NCBI RefSeq assembly: GCF_003355495.1
Contig: NZ_CP031337.1
Coordinates: 1,741,001 to 1,805,000 of the forward strand
Direction of reading: 5' to 3'
Origin: Crenobacter cavernae
GTDB lineage: Bacteria > Pseudomonadota > Gammaproteobacteria > Burkholderiales > Chromobacteriaceae
DNA length: 64,000 bases
In this document: one piece after another, positions 1 through 9,730 of the stretch
Position numbering within the stretch: position 1 is the stretch's first letter
Layout of the letters: every line of letters begins with the position of its first letter
Notes under the pieces: generated by a model
The model's input: the letters and a program-made list of their open reading frames with translations, nothing else
Database searches by the model: none
Told to the model about the DNA's origin: nothing
Translations under genes and position numbers: made by a program

Positions 1-863
1 AACATGATCGCGTGCTCGTCGTCGGTCAGCTGCTTGATCACCGCTTTGAGGCGCTGCTCGAAGTCGCCGCGGTACTTGGTGCCGGCCAAGAGCGCGCCCA
101 TGTCGAGCGCGTACACGGTCGCCCTGGCGAGGACCTCGGGCACTTCGCTGTTGACGATGCGACGCGCCAGGCCTTCGGCGATCGCGGTCTTGCCGACGCC
201 GGCCTCGCCGACCAGCAGCGGGTTGTTCTTGCGCCGGCGGCACAACACCTGGATCACGCGCTCGACCTCGCCGTCGCGGCCGATCAGCGGGTCTATCTTG
301 CCGTCGCGCGCCAGCTGGTTGAGGTTCTGCGTGTAGCTCTCGAGCGCGCCGCCCGGGCCGGTGGCGACGTCTTCGCCTTCCTGCTCGCCGTTGTTGTTGC
401 TCTCGCGCGGTTCGCTATTGGGCTGCGAGCGCTGCTTGGTAATGCCGTGCGAGATGAAGTTCACGACGTCCAGGCGCGAAATGCCCTGCTGGTGCAGGTA
501 GTACACCGCGTGCGAATCCTTCTCGCCGAAGATGGCGACGAGGATGTTGGCGCCGGTGACTTCCTTCTTGCCCGAGGACTGCACGTGCAGGATCGCACGC
601 TGGATCACGCGCTGGAAACCGAGCGTTGGCTGGGTCTCCACCTCGGTCTCACCGGGTACGGTGGGGGTGTGCTCGTCGACGAAGTCGGTGAGCTGCTTTT
701 TGAGTTGATCGAGATTCGCCCCGCAGGCACGCAGTACTTCGGCGGCCGACGGGTTATCGATCATGGCAAGCAGCAGGTGTTCGACACTGATGAACTCGTG
801 CCGCTTGCGCCTGGCGTCCATGAAAGCCATGTGCAGGCTCACTTCAAGCTCTTGGGCAATCAT
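1..863 (-). CDS. clpA: ClpA, ATP-dependent Clp protease ATP-binding subunit (partial, C-terminus outside window)
   Basis: The minus-strand reading frame begins MIAQELEVSLHMAFMDAR and continues through the Clp N-domain into the first AAA+ module before running off the left edge. ClpA is the hexameric unfoldase that feeds substrates to ClpP. The start ATG overlaps the clpS stop codon (TGATG), the usual clpS-clpA arrangement, so the two are translationally coupled. The typical ClpA segment around IFGEKDSHAVYYLHQQGI is readable. Only about 287 N-terminal residues are present. Confidence 0.93.
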   Translation of the reverse strand, partial: MIAQELEVSLHMAFMDARRKRHEFISVEHLLLAMIDNPSAAEVLRACGANLDQLKKQLTDFVDEHTPTVPGETEVETQPTLGFQRVIQRAILHVQSSGKKEVTGANILVAIFGEKDSHAVYYLHQQGISRLDVVNFISHGITKQRSQPNSEPRESNNNGEQEGEDVATGPGGALESYTQNLNQLARDGKIDPLIGRDGEVERVIQVLCRRRKNNPLLVGEAGVGKTAIAEGLARRIVNSEVPEVLARATVYALDMGALLAGTKYRGDFEQRLKAVIKQLTDDEHAIM

Positions 864-1171
864 CAGTTTTCCTCCATCACGCATTGGAGCGGATGCTGGT
901 GTGATCTTGCGAATTGCAACACCTGCTCAACCTTGGTGGCGGCCACGTCTTTGGCATAAACACCACACACGCCGCGGCCTTGCGTATGAACTTGCAACAT
1001 GATCCGGGTCGCTTTTTCCCGGTCCATGAAAAAAAAGACTTGTAATACCTGTATGACAAAGTCCATCGGTGTGAAATCGTCGTTCAATAACAAGACCTTA
1101 TAAAGGGGGGGCGGACGGGTCTTCGTCCGCGACGCCTCCAGGACGGTATCGTCCCCAAGCTGGGTGGGCAT
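863..1171 (-). CDS. clpS: ClpS, Clp protease adaptor
   Basis: This 102-residue protein matches ClpS in length and motifs. A short flexible N-terminus (about 1-22) is followed by the folded domain with YKVLLLNDDFTPMDFVIQVL, which contains the N-degron-binding NDD/TPM residues, and by the VHTQGRGVCGVY stretch. ClpS delivers N-end-rule substrates to ClpA and restrains other ClpA activity. It lies directly upstream of clpA with a one-base overlap of stop and start codons. Confidence 0.96.
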   Translation of the reverse strand: MPTQLGDDTVLEASRTKTRPPPLYKVLLLNDDFTPMDFVIQVLQVFFFMDREKATRIMLQVHTQGRGVCGVYAKDVAATKVEQVLQFARSHQHPLQCVMEEN

Positions 1172-1256
1172 GTCAGCTTTCTGCAGATTCGCGACTTACT
1201 CTAATTTTGGTTCCGGGTGGCCGTTTTTCAAGGCTCCTCGTTTTTATGTTTTCCAC

Positions 1257-1285
1257 TTGACGTTGCCACCCAGCATGCGTAGAAA
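1257..1285 (+). promoter_or_regulatory. Candidate sigma-70 promoter for the cold-shock gene
   Basis: TTGACG (1257-1262), a 17-base spacer and TAGAAA (1280-1285) form a plausible -35/-10 pair. It would give a 5' leader of about 100 nt before the cold-shock start at 1394. Long leaders are typical of cspA-type mRNAs. The -10 matches the consensus at four of six bases. Confidence 0.4.
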
Positions 1286-1393
1286 TGTCGGCAGGTGCTT
1301 GGTTTAAAGTCCGGCAGTGATAACGAAACCGTGTTCACGCACTTTAAGCTTTTGTTGTTCGGCCTCACCAGCCAGTTTTATCAAGGAAGTAAC

Positions 1394-1597
1394 ATGGCAA
1401 CTGGTATTGTCAAATGGTTCAACGATGCTAAAGGCTTCGGTTTCATCACTCCGGACGAAGGCGGCGAAGACCTGTTCGCTCACTTCTCCGCGATCAACAT
1501 GCCGGGCTTCAAGACCCTGAAAGAGGGTCAGCGCGTGAGCTTCGACATCGTGAATGGTCCGAAGGGCAAGCAGGCTTCGAACATTCAGAACGCCTAA
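1394..1597 (+). CDS. Cold-shock protein, CspA family
   Basis: This 67-residue single cold-shock domain (beta-barrel OB fold) begins MATGIVKWFNDAKGFGFI. It carries both nucleic-acid-binding signatures, RNP1 (KGFGFI, residues 13-18) and RNP2 (DLFAHFSAI, about 27-35). Such proteins act as RNA chaperones in the cytoplasm. The ATG at 1394 was chosen because it gives the canonical CspA N-terminus and is preceded by AAGGAAG; an upstream in-frame extension is not family-like. Whether it is cold-inducible or constitutive cannot be told from the sequence. Confidence 0.95.
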   Translation: MATGIVKWFNDAKGFGFITPDEGGEDLFAHFSAINMPGFKTLKEGQRVSFDIVNGPKGKQASNIQNA

Positions 1598-1645
1598 TAA
1601 GCGTTTTGACGGGGCGGGCGAACGCAAGTTCTTCTGCCCCGGATG

Positions 1646-1677
1646 TAAAAAAACCCGCCGATCGGCGGGTTTTTTCG
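1646..1677. terminator. Bidirectional intrinsic terminator between csp and icd
   Basis: A perfect 16-base palindrome (CCCGCCGATCGGCGGG, 1654-1669) is flanked by an A-run on the left and a T-run on the right, so it can serve the convergent csp and icd genes. Confidence 0.9.
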
Positions 1678-1692
1678 TTGCTGAGCAATCGC

Positions 1693-2937
1693 TTACATGC
1701 GCGCGATCATCGCACGACCGAAGGCCGAGCAGCTCACCTCGGTCGCGCCGTCCATCAGGCGCGCGAAGTCGTAGGTGACCTGCTTGTCGTTGATCGCGGC
1801 TTCCATGCCCTTGATCACGAGGTCGGCGGCTTCCACCCAGCCCATGTGGCGCAGCATCATCTCGGCCGACAGGATCAGCGAACCCGGGTTCACCTTGTCC
1901 TGGCCGGCGTACTTCGGCGCGGTGCCGTGGGTCGCTTCAAACATCGCGATGCTGTCGGACAGGTTGGCGCCCGGCGCGATGCCGATGCCGCCGACCTGCG
2001 CGGCCAGCGCGTCGGAGATGTAGTCGCCGTTCAGGTTCAGCGTGGCGATCACGTCGTATTCGGCCGGGCGCAGCAGGATTTGTTGCAGGAAAGCATCGGC
2101 AATCGCATCTTTGATGATGATGTCTTCGCCGGTCTTCGGGTTCTTGATCTTGCTCCACGGGCCGTTGTCGATCAGTTCGGCGCCGAATTCGTCCTTGGCC
2201 AGCGCGTAGGCCCAGTCACGGAAGCCACCTTCGGTGAACTTCATGATGTTGCCCTTGTGCACGATGGTGACCGACTTGCGGTTGTTGTCGATCGCGTACT
2301 GGATCGCCTTGCGCACCAAGCGCTCGGTGCCTTCCTTGGACACCGGCTTGATGCCGATGCTGGAAGTGGCCGGGAAGCGGATCTTCTTGACGCCCATCTC
2401 GTTCTGCAGGAAGTCGATGACCTTCTGTGCGCTTTCGGTGCCCGACATCCATTCGATGCCGGCGTAGATGTCTTCGGTGTTCTCGCGGAAGATCACCATA
2501 TTGGTGAGTTCCGGGTGCTTCAGCGGCGACGGCACGCCGTCGAAGTAGCGCACCGGGCGCAGGCAGACGTAGAGGTCGAGGTCCTGGCGCAGCGCGACGT
2601 TCAGCGAGCGGATGCCGCCGCCGACCGGCGTGGTCATCGGGCCCTTGATCGAGACGACGTATTCCTTGAGCGCGGCCAGGGTTTCTTCCGGCAGCCACAT
2701 GTCGCTGCCGTACAGGCGGGTCGCCTTCTCACCGGCGTAGATTTCCATCCAGTGGATCTTCTTCTGGCCGCCATAGGCCTTCTCGACCGCGGCGTCGATC
2801 ACGTCTTTCATCACCGGGGTGATGTCGACACCGATGCCGTCGCCTTCGATGAACGGGATGATCGGTTGGTCGGGGATGGTCTGGCCCGGGACGATCTTCT
2901 GGCCAGCTGCTGGAACCTTGATGTGAGATGCGCTCAT
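1693..2937 (-). CDS. icd: Isocitrate dehydrogenase (NADP), dimeric type
   Basis: This 414-residue enzyme oxidatively decarboxylates isocitrate to 2-oxoglutarate with NADP in the TCA cycle. Diagnostic segments are IPFIEGDGIGVDITP, the isocitrate-binding GGIRSLNVALRQDLDLY, FRENTEDIYAGIEW and the C-terminal NLSDSIAMFEATHGTAPKYAG. Ser111, in the IRSLN loop, corresponds to the serine phosphorylated by AceK in E. coli (Ser113), and aceK lies about 4 kb away. The start at 2937 (MSASHIKVP) has a GGGAGCAGCA ribosome-binding site. A monomeric isozyme gene follows upstream on the same strand. Confidence 0.96.
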   Translation of the reverse strand: MSASHIKVPAAGQKIVPGQTIPDQPIIPFIEGDGIGVDITPVMKDVIDAAVEKAYGGQKKIHWMEIYAGEKATRLYGSDMWLPEETLAALKEYVVSIKGPMTTPVGGGIRSLNVALRQDLDLYVCLRPVRYFDGVPSPLKHPELTNMVIFRENTEDIYAGIEWMSGTESAQKVIDFLQNEMGVKKIRFPATSSIGIKPVSKEGTERLVRKAIQYAIDNNRKSVTIVHKGNIMKFTEGGFRDWAYALAKDEFGAELIDNGPWSKIKNPKTGEDIIIKDAIADAFLQQILLRPAEYDVIATLNLNGDYISDALAAQVGGIGIAPGANLSDSIAMFEATHGTAPKYAGQDKVNPGSLILSAEMMLRHMGWVEAADLVIKGMEAAINDKQVTYDFARLMDGATEVSCSAFGRAMIARM

Positions 2938-3142
2938 TGCTGCTCCCTTCTGGTTGACGTGTGCCCTGGTAGTGTTTTCGGTGCGTGCTCGCCCTCTGCG
3001 GCGCCCGATTTTCCCCTCGCTACTCTTTCGCGCCAGCGTCAAGACGGGCCGCACCGGGACTGCTTTTCAATTATCCACGAAAATCCCGCCGTGTCCGAGG
3101 CGGCGCGGGATCAGAGCCGTCTGCCCCGGCAAGTCGAAAAGC

Positions 3143-3168
3143 AAAAACGCCAGGGCAGGGCCCTGGCG
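3143..3168 (-). terminator. Intrinsic terminator after monomeric idh
   Basis: The minus strand can form a GCCAGGGC/GCCCTGGC hairpin with a three-base loop, followed by TTTTT. It lies about 65 bases past the idh stop codon and so separates idh from icd. Confidence 0.7.
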
Positions 3169-3232
3169 TAGCTCAAGAAAGCGTCGGCGTCCGGATCGTT
3201 GCCGATCTTCCTCGCGTCCGAAGACGATCCGC

Positions 3233-5470
<2,238 letters not shown>

Positions 5471-5909
5471 TACTTGATCTCCATGATTGTCTTGAGACGA
5501 GCGAACGATTGCGCAAGGAGGCTGCGGTGCGGGGCGACGTGCCGCGCTGGCGCGTTGAAAGACATTTGGAAAGGCGGGCTTGCCGTGCGTAAGGCGCTGT
5601 AAAGCGCATTCGCAGCATGCGGCCCGGTGATTTCGGGCGCTTGTTTTCAGTTGTGAATGATATTGCGCCCTGGTCATCCCGTTTTGGAAGAGTATTTCGA
5701 ACGTTCGTTTCGATAGCGCTCGGCCGGCCTTTCGAATGCGAATTATATCGCGCCTCGGCCGAGCAAGACTGTTAGCAATAACACTCACTTGCTTTCAGAT
5801 TGCTTACATCGGCACAAAAAATGTCTAGGCGAAGCGCAGTCAGCGCTGAATGCCTCATCTCAGCCTTGCTATCATCCTGGTAATTGTTCCTTTCGTTGAC
5901 CGTCGAGAA
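5471..5909. other. Divergent intergenic region idh / rluE
   Basis: About 440 bases carry the leaders of two divergent genes. The stretch around 5700-5900 is more AT-rich than its surroundings and probably holds both promoters, but no confident -35/-10 pair, operator or terminator was found. Confidence 0.5.
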
Positions 5910-6581
5910 ATGCCCCAACTGATCCTGCTTAACAAGCCGTACGGCGTGATCTGCCAGTTCTCCGACCACCCTACCCACCCGACGCTGAAAAGCTGCGTCG
6001 ACGTGCCCGGCGTCTATCCGGCAGGCCGGCTCGACACCGACAGCGAAGGGCTGTTGCTGCTGACCGGCGAGGGCGCACTGCAGCACCGCATCGCCGACCC
6101 GCGCTGGAAACTGCCGAAGACTTACTGGGTGCAGGTCGAGGGCGAGCCCGACGACGCGGCGCTCTCAAGGCTGGCCGAGGGGGTTGACCTGGGCGACTTC
6201 GTCACGCGCCCGGCGACGGTGACGCGGATCGCCGCGCCCGAGCTGTGGCCGCGCAGCCCGCCGGTGCGATTCCGCAAGACCGTGCCCGACAGCTGGCTCG
6301 AACTGACGATCAGCGAGGGCAAGAACCGCCAGGTGCGCCGGATGACCGCCAAGGTCGGCCATCCGACCTTGCGCCTGGTGCGCGTCGCGATCGGACCGTG
6401 GCGGCTCGACGGCCTGGAGCCCGGCCAGTGGCGCGCGCTCGACGTCGACCTTGCCGATTTGCCGCGCGTGGGGCAGGCTAGGGATCAACAGCGCAAGGCC
6501 GGGCCGGCTCCACAAAGGAGGAGCGGCGGCGCGGGGCCGCGATCCGGCCCCGCACGCGCGCGCTTCAAGAAGCCGCGCTAG
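5910..6581 (+). CDS. rluE: 23S rRNA pseudouridine synthase, RluE/RsuA family
   Basis: The frame encodes about 223 residues of an RsuA-family pseudouridine synthase without an S4 domain, which fits RluE (23S rRNA U2457 in E. coli). Visible motifs are the KPYGVICQF start, the catalytic GRLDTDSEGLLLLT (Asp after GRL) and the KNRQVRRMTAKVGHPTLRLVR signature. The basic C-terminal tail (GPAPQRRSGG, RFKKPR) is variable in the family. Start at 5910 (MPQLILLNKPYG) is preferred over the upstream ATG at 5850 because family members start close to the LLNKP motif. Confidence 0.9.
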   Translation: MPQLILLNKPYGVICQFSDHPTHPTLKSCVDVPGVYPAGRLDTDSEGLLLLTGEGALQHRIADPRWKLPKTYWVQVEGEPDDAALSRLAEGVDLGDFVTRPATVTRIAAPELWPRSPPVRFRKTVPDSWLELTISEGKNRQVRRMTAKVGHPTLRLVRVAIGPWRLDGLEPGQWRALDVDLADLPRVGQARDQQRKAGPAPQRRSGGAGPRSGPARARFKKPR

Positions 6582-6640
6582 CCGCCGACACAACACTGCC
6601 TCCCGCCTTCGCCTGAAGCATTACGTAGCGCCCCGCAAGC

Positions 6641-6658
6641 TTGGCCGAGCTCGGCCAA
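6641..6658. repeat. Back-to-back inverted pair of the TTGGCCGAG repeat
   Basis: TTGGCCGAG (6641-6649) is immediately followed by its complement CTCGGCCAA (6650-6658), giving an 18-base palindrome extended by AAGC/ACCTTT flanks. It lies between rluE and aceK. It is one of seven inverted pairs in this window, all outside genes. Confidence 0.85.
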
Positions 6659-6724
6659 CCTTTGCGCCGTTCGCGAGAAGCGCGATCGGTAAAGGCGTCC
6701 GATGGTTTTGTTCAGGGCGAAGTC

Positions 6725-8524
6725 ATGCAGATTCCCGATTCCTACAACCCGGTGGCGCGCGAGATCGCCGAGGCGCTGATCGCCGGGTTCAACAAGCACT
6801 ACCGTCTGTTTAGCGAGGTCAACCGAGGCGCCAAGGCGCTGTTCGAGGACGGCGACTGGCAGGGCATCCAGCAGATGGTGCGCGACCGCATCCAGCTCTA
6901 CGACGAGCGGGTCGCGGAAACCACCGAGCGGCTGCGCACCGGGTTCCACGCCGAGCTGCTCGACGACGAGATCTGGCAGCAGGCCAAGCTCTACTTCGTC
7001 GGCTTGCTGACCAACCACAAGCAGCCGGAGTTGGCCGAGACCTTCTTCAACTCAGTGTTCTGTCGCATCCTGCACCGCGACTACTTCCACAACGACTTCA
7101 TCTTCATGAGGCCGGCGATCTCGACCGAATACATCGAGTCGGACCCGCCGACCTACCGCAGCTACTACCCGGCCACCGCCGGGCTGCGCCGCACGCTCAC
7201 GCAGATCGTGCGCGACTTCGGCTGGCGCCGGCCTTTCGCGCGGCTGTCGCGCGACATCGGCTGCGTGCTGCGCACGGTGCGAGCTCACCTGGAGGGCGAG
7301 TGGCCGGCGCTGGAGGCCAACTTCCAGCTCCAGGTGCTGTCGACCGCGTTCTACCGCAACAAGACCGGCTACATCATCGGCAAGGTGATCAACGGCGGTG
7401 CGGTCTACCCGTTCGCGGTGCCGGTGCTGCACGGCGCCGACGGCCGGCTTTATCTGGACACCGTCATCCTCGAGCCGTGGCGCATCGGCGTGCTGTTCTC
7501 GTTTTCACGCGCCTATTTCCTGGTCGACATGGAGGTGCCGTCCGGCTACGTGCAGTTCCTGCGCTCGATGCTGCCGACCAAGAGCAAGGCCGAGCTCTAC
7601 ACCATGCTCGGCCTGCAAAAGCAGGGCAAGAACATCTTCTACCGCGACTTCATCCACCACCTGAAGCATTCGAACGACGACTTCACCGTCGCGCCGGGCA
7701 TCCGCGGCCTCGTGATGCTGGTGTTCACGCTGCCGTCCTTCCCCTACGTGTTCAAGCTGATCAAGGATGTGTTCGGCCGGACCAAGGAGGTCGACCACGC
7801 GACGGTGAAGGCCAAGTACCTGCTGGTGAAGCGGCACGACCGCGTCGGGCGCATGGCCGACACGTTGGAGTTCTCCAACGTCGCCTTCCCGAAGGCGCGC
7901 TTTACCGACGAATTGCTTGACGAATTGCGCACGCTCGCGCCGTCGCTGATCGAGGAAGACGAGGACTCGCTGGTGATCCGTCACCTCTACATCGAACGGC
8001 GGATGAAGCCGCTGAATCTGTTCCTGGCTGCCGCGAGCCCGGCCGAGAAGGAGCGCGCGGTGCGCGACTACGGCGACGCGATCAAGGAGCTGGCCTCGGC
8101 CAACATCTTCCCCGGCGACATGCTGTTCAAGAACTTCGGCGTGACGCGCTACGGTCGCGTGGTGTTCTACGACTACGACGAGATCGAGTACATGACCGAC
8201 TGCCAGTTCCGTGACATTCCGCCGGCGCCGAACCCCGAGTATGAGCTGTCGGGCGAGGTGTGGTACCCGGTCGCGAAGAACGACGTGTTCCCCGAGGAGT
8301 TCGGCACCTTCCTGCTCGGCGACGCCGAGGTGCGTCGGATTTTCATGAAGCACCACGCCGACCTCTTGTCGGCGCGCTTCTGGCAGGAGAGGCAGGCGCG
8401 TATCAATTCGGGCGTGATAGAGGACTTCTACCCCTATCCGCACGAGATGCGCTTCGTGAACCGCTTCGCGTATCGTTACGCTCGGCGCGAGAGCGCGATA
8501 CCGGTGGCGGCGCTGGAAGGGTAG
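6725..8524 (+). CDS. aceK: AceK, isocitrate dehydrogenase kinase/phosphatase
   Basis: This 599-residue protein matches AceK throughout. A helical regulatory half includes LFEDGDWQGIQQMVRDRI and FFNSVFCRILHRDYFHN. The kinase-like half includes APGIRGLVMLVFTLPSFPYV, the catalytic region FKNFGVTRYGRVVFYDYDEI and PEEFGTFLLGD. AceK phosphorylates and inactivates dimeric Icd, sending carbon to the glyoxylate shunt, and can reverse this. Here it is close to icd rather than to aceBA. The start at 6725 (MQIPDSYNPVAREIAE) gives the usual N-terminus. Confidence 0.96.
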   Translation: MQIPDSYNPVAREIAEALIAGFNKHYRLFSEVNRGAKALFEDGDWQGIQQMVRDRIQLYDERVAETTERLRTGFHAELLDDEIWQQAKLYFVGLLTNHKQPELAETFFNSVFCRILHRDYFHNDFIFMRPAISTEYIESDPPTYRSYYPATAGLRRTLTQIVRDFGWRRPFARLSRDIGCVLRTVRAHLEGEWPALEANFQLQVLSTAFYRNKTGYIIGKVINGGAVYPFAVPVLHGADGRLYLDTVILEPWRIGVLFSFSRAYFLVDMEVPSGYVQFLRSMLPTKSKAELYTMLGLQKQGKNIFYRDFIHHLKHSNDDFTVAPGIRGLVMLVFTLPSFPYVFKLIKDVFGRTKEVDHATVKAKYLLVKRHDRVGRMADTLEFSNVAFPKARFTDELLDELRTLAPSLIEEDEDSLVIRHLYIERRMKPLNLFLAAASPAEKERAVRDYGDAIKELASANIFPGDMLFKNFGVTRYGRVVFYDYDEIEYMTDCQFRDIPPAPNPEYELSGEVWYPVAKNDVFPEEFGTFLLGDAEVRRIFMKHHADLLSARFWQERQARINSGVIEDFYPYPHEMRFVNRFAYRYARRESAIPVAALEG

Positions 8525-8590
8525 GCAGGCTGCTTGGCTCAGCTCAGCTCAGCCGTCTGACGTTGGCCGAGCAGAGCGGCAGATGACAAA

Positions 8591-8620
8591 AAGGGCAGCC
8601 ACCGGGCTGCCCTTTTTTTT
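8591..8620. terminator. Bidirectional intrinsic terminator after aceK
   Basis: GGGCAGCC, a four-base loop and GGCTGCCC are followed by eight T on the + strand and preceded by AAAAA, so the hairpin can end both aceK and the convergent gene at 8637. Confidence 0.9.
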
Positions 8621-8636
8621 CTGCGAAGCGGGACGG

Positions 8637-9080
8637 TTACGCCGACTGCGCTTGCGTGCAGCTTTGTTCTTCGAAATAGGCGATCGAACCGGCGCTGGTC
8701 AGGCCGATGTAAAAGCTCACTTCCGGCGGTGTCGGCGCACCGGCGCGCTCGGCGGCGCGCACGATCTCGAACAGCACCTCGACTTCCTTGAACTTCTTCG
8801 CGACCTTCACGTTGCCGTCGAGCCAGTCGAGGATCTCTTCGGCCTGCGGGTGCTTGTTGTCCAGCGCGAGTGCGTTGCCGGGCCGGCTGACGAGGCTGAT
8901 GGCCGGCGGGATGTCGACGCCGAGTGCCAGAAGCTGGCCGCGCGCCAGTTGCTCGAACTTGGTGAGCTGACGGCGCGCGCGCGCTCGGATCGCGGTCAGC
9001 GGCACGGTGGCGCTGCCCTTGGAGTCGCCGAACAGGGCTTTCAGCCCGGGATTAGCGGTCTGTTCTTCGGCTTCTTGCAT
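8637..9080 (-). CDS. Conserved-looking hypothetical protein
   Basis: A 147-residue soluble, acidic protein with no signal peptide or membrane segment. I do not recognise the family. Readable features are a basic patch near residues 28-40 (AIRARARRQLTKFEQLARG), a middle part ending in EEILDWLDGNVKVAKKFKEV, and a single Cys near the C-terminus. The start at 9080 has GGAG eight bases upstream. Codon use is like its neighbours and it has its own terminator, which supports a real gene. Confidence 0.65.
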   Translation of the reverse strand: MQEAEEQTANPGLKALFGDSKGSATVPLTAIRARARRQLTKFEQLARGQLLALGVDIPPAISLVSRPGNALALDNKHPQAEEILDWLDGNVKVAKKFKEVEVLFEIVRAAERAGAPTPPEVSFYIGLTSAGSIAYFEEQSCTQAQSA

Positions 9081-9142
9081 TGAATCGATCTCCTTGTCCT
9101 GATGCGATGGGATGGTTGGGACGCAAGCCATCCTCCGCCGCC

Positions 9143-9631
9143 TTATGATTTCCCGGCCTCGTTCATGTGCCGCTCGGCTTCCATCCGCATCTTCTTGCGG
9201 ATTTCGGCCTCGCGAAAACGCTTCTCGTACCGCGCGTCGGACAAGTCCAGCGGCGGTACGCCCACCGGTTTGCCGTCCTCGCCCAGCGCCACCATCGTGA
9301 AGTAGCAGCTGTTGGTGTGACGTACGCTGCGGCTGCGGATGTCTTCCGCGACGACCTTGATGCCGACTTCCATCGAGGTGCGGCCGACGTAGTTCACCGA
9401 CGCGAGGAAGGTGACCAGTTCCCCAACGTGGATGGCCTGCTTGAACAGTACCTGGTCGACCGACAGGGTGACCACGTAGCTGCCTGCGTAGCGGCTGGCA
9501 CAGGCGTAGGCGACCTGGTCCAGCAGCTTGAGCAGCACGCCGCCGTGCACATTGCCGGAGAAATTGGCCATGTCGGGCGTCATCAGCACCGACATCGTGA
9601 GTTCGCGTTGCGAGATGTTTTGTTGATCCAT
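9143..9631 (-). CDS. Acyl-CoA thioesterase, hotdog fold (YciA/BACH type)
   Basis: The 162-residue protein carries the hotdog thioesterase signature NFSGNVHGGVLLKLLDQVAYACASRY, which supplies the helix and active-site loop, followed by beta strands VTLSVDQVLFKQAIHVGEL and NYVGRTSMEVGIKVVAED. Such enzymes hydrolyse acyl-CoA to free acid and CoA in the cytoplasm. The C-terminal tail (YEKRFREAEIRKKMRMEAE) is a charged helix typical of the cytosolic acyl-CoA hydrolase subgroup. Substrate chain length cannot be read from the sequence. Confidence 0.88.
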   Translation of the reverse strand: MDQQNISQRELTMSVLMTPDMANFSGNVHGGVLLKLLDQVAYACASRYAGSYVVTLSVDQVLFKQAIHVGELVTFLASVNYVGRTSMEVGIKVVAEDIRSRSVRHTNSCYFTMVALGEDGKPVGVPPLDLSDARYEKRFREAEIRKKMRMEAERHMNEAGKS

Positions 9632-9730
9632 CTTCTTTTCGGGTCGGGTCGGGTTGGGGGCGGTAGGGGGGCTCCGGATTCAGTCTAGGAAAACCCCGCG
9701 AATTTGTCCGATGAGTTTCTGTCTTTTTTG

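Noticed and set aside
8552..8561. GCCGTCTGAC, one base from the Neisseria uptake core GCCGTCTGAA
   Set aside because: Only an isolated near-match was seen, so it is not the abundant signal of this genome.
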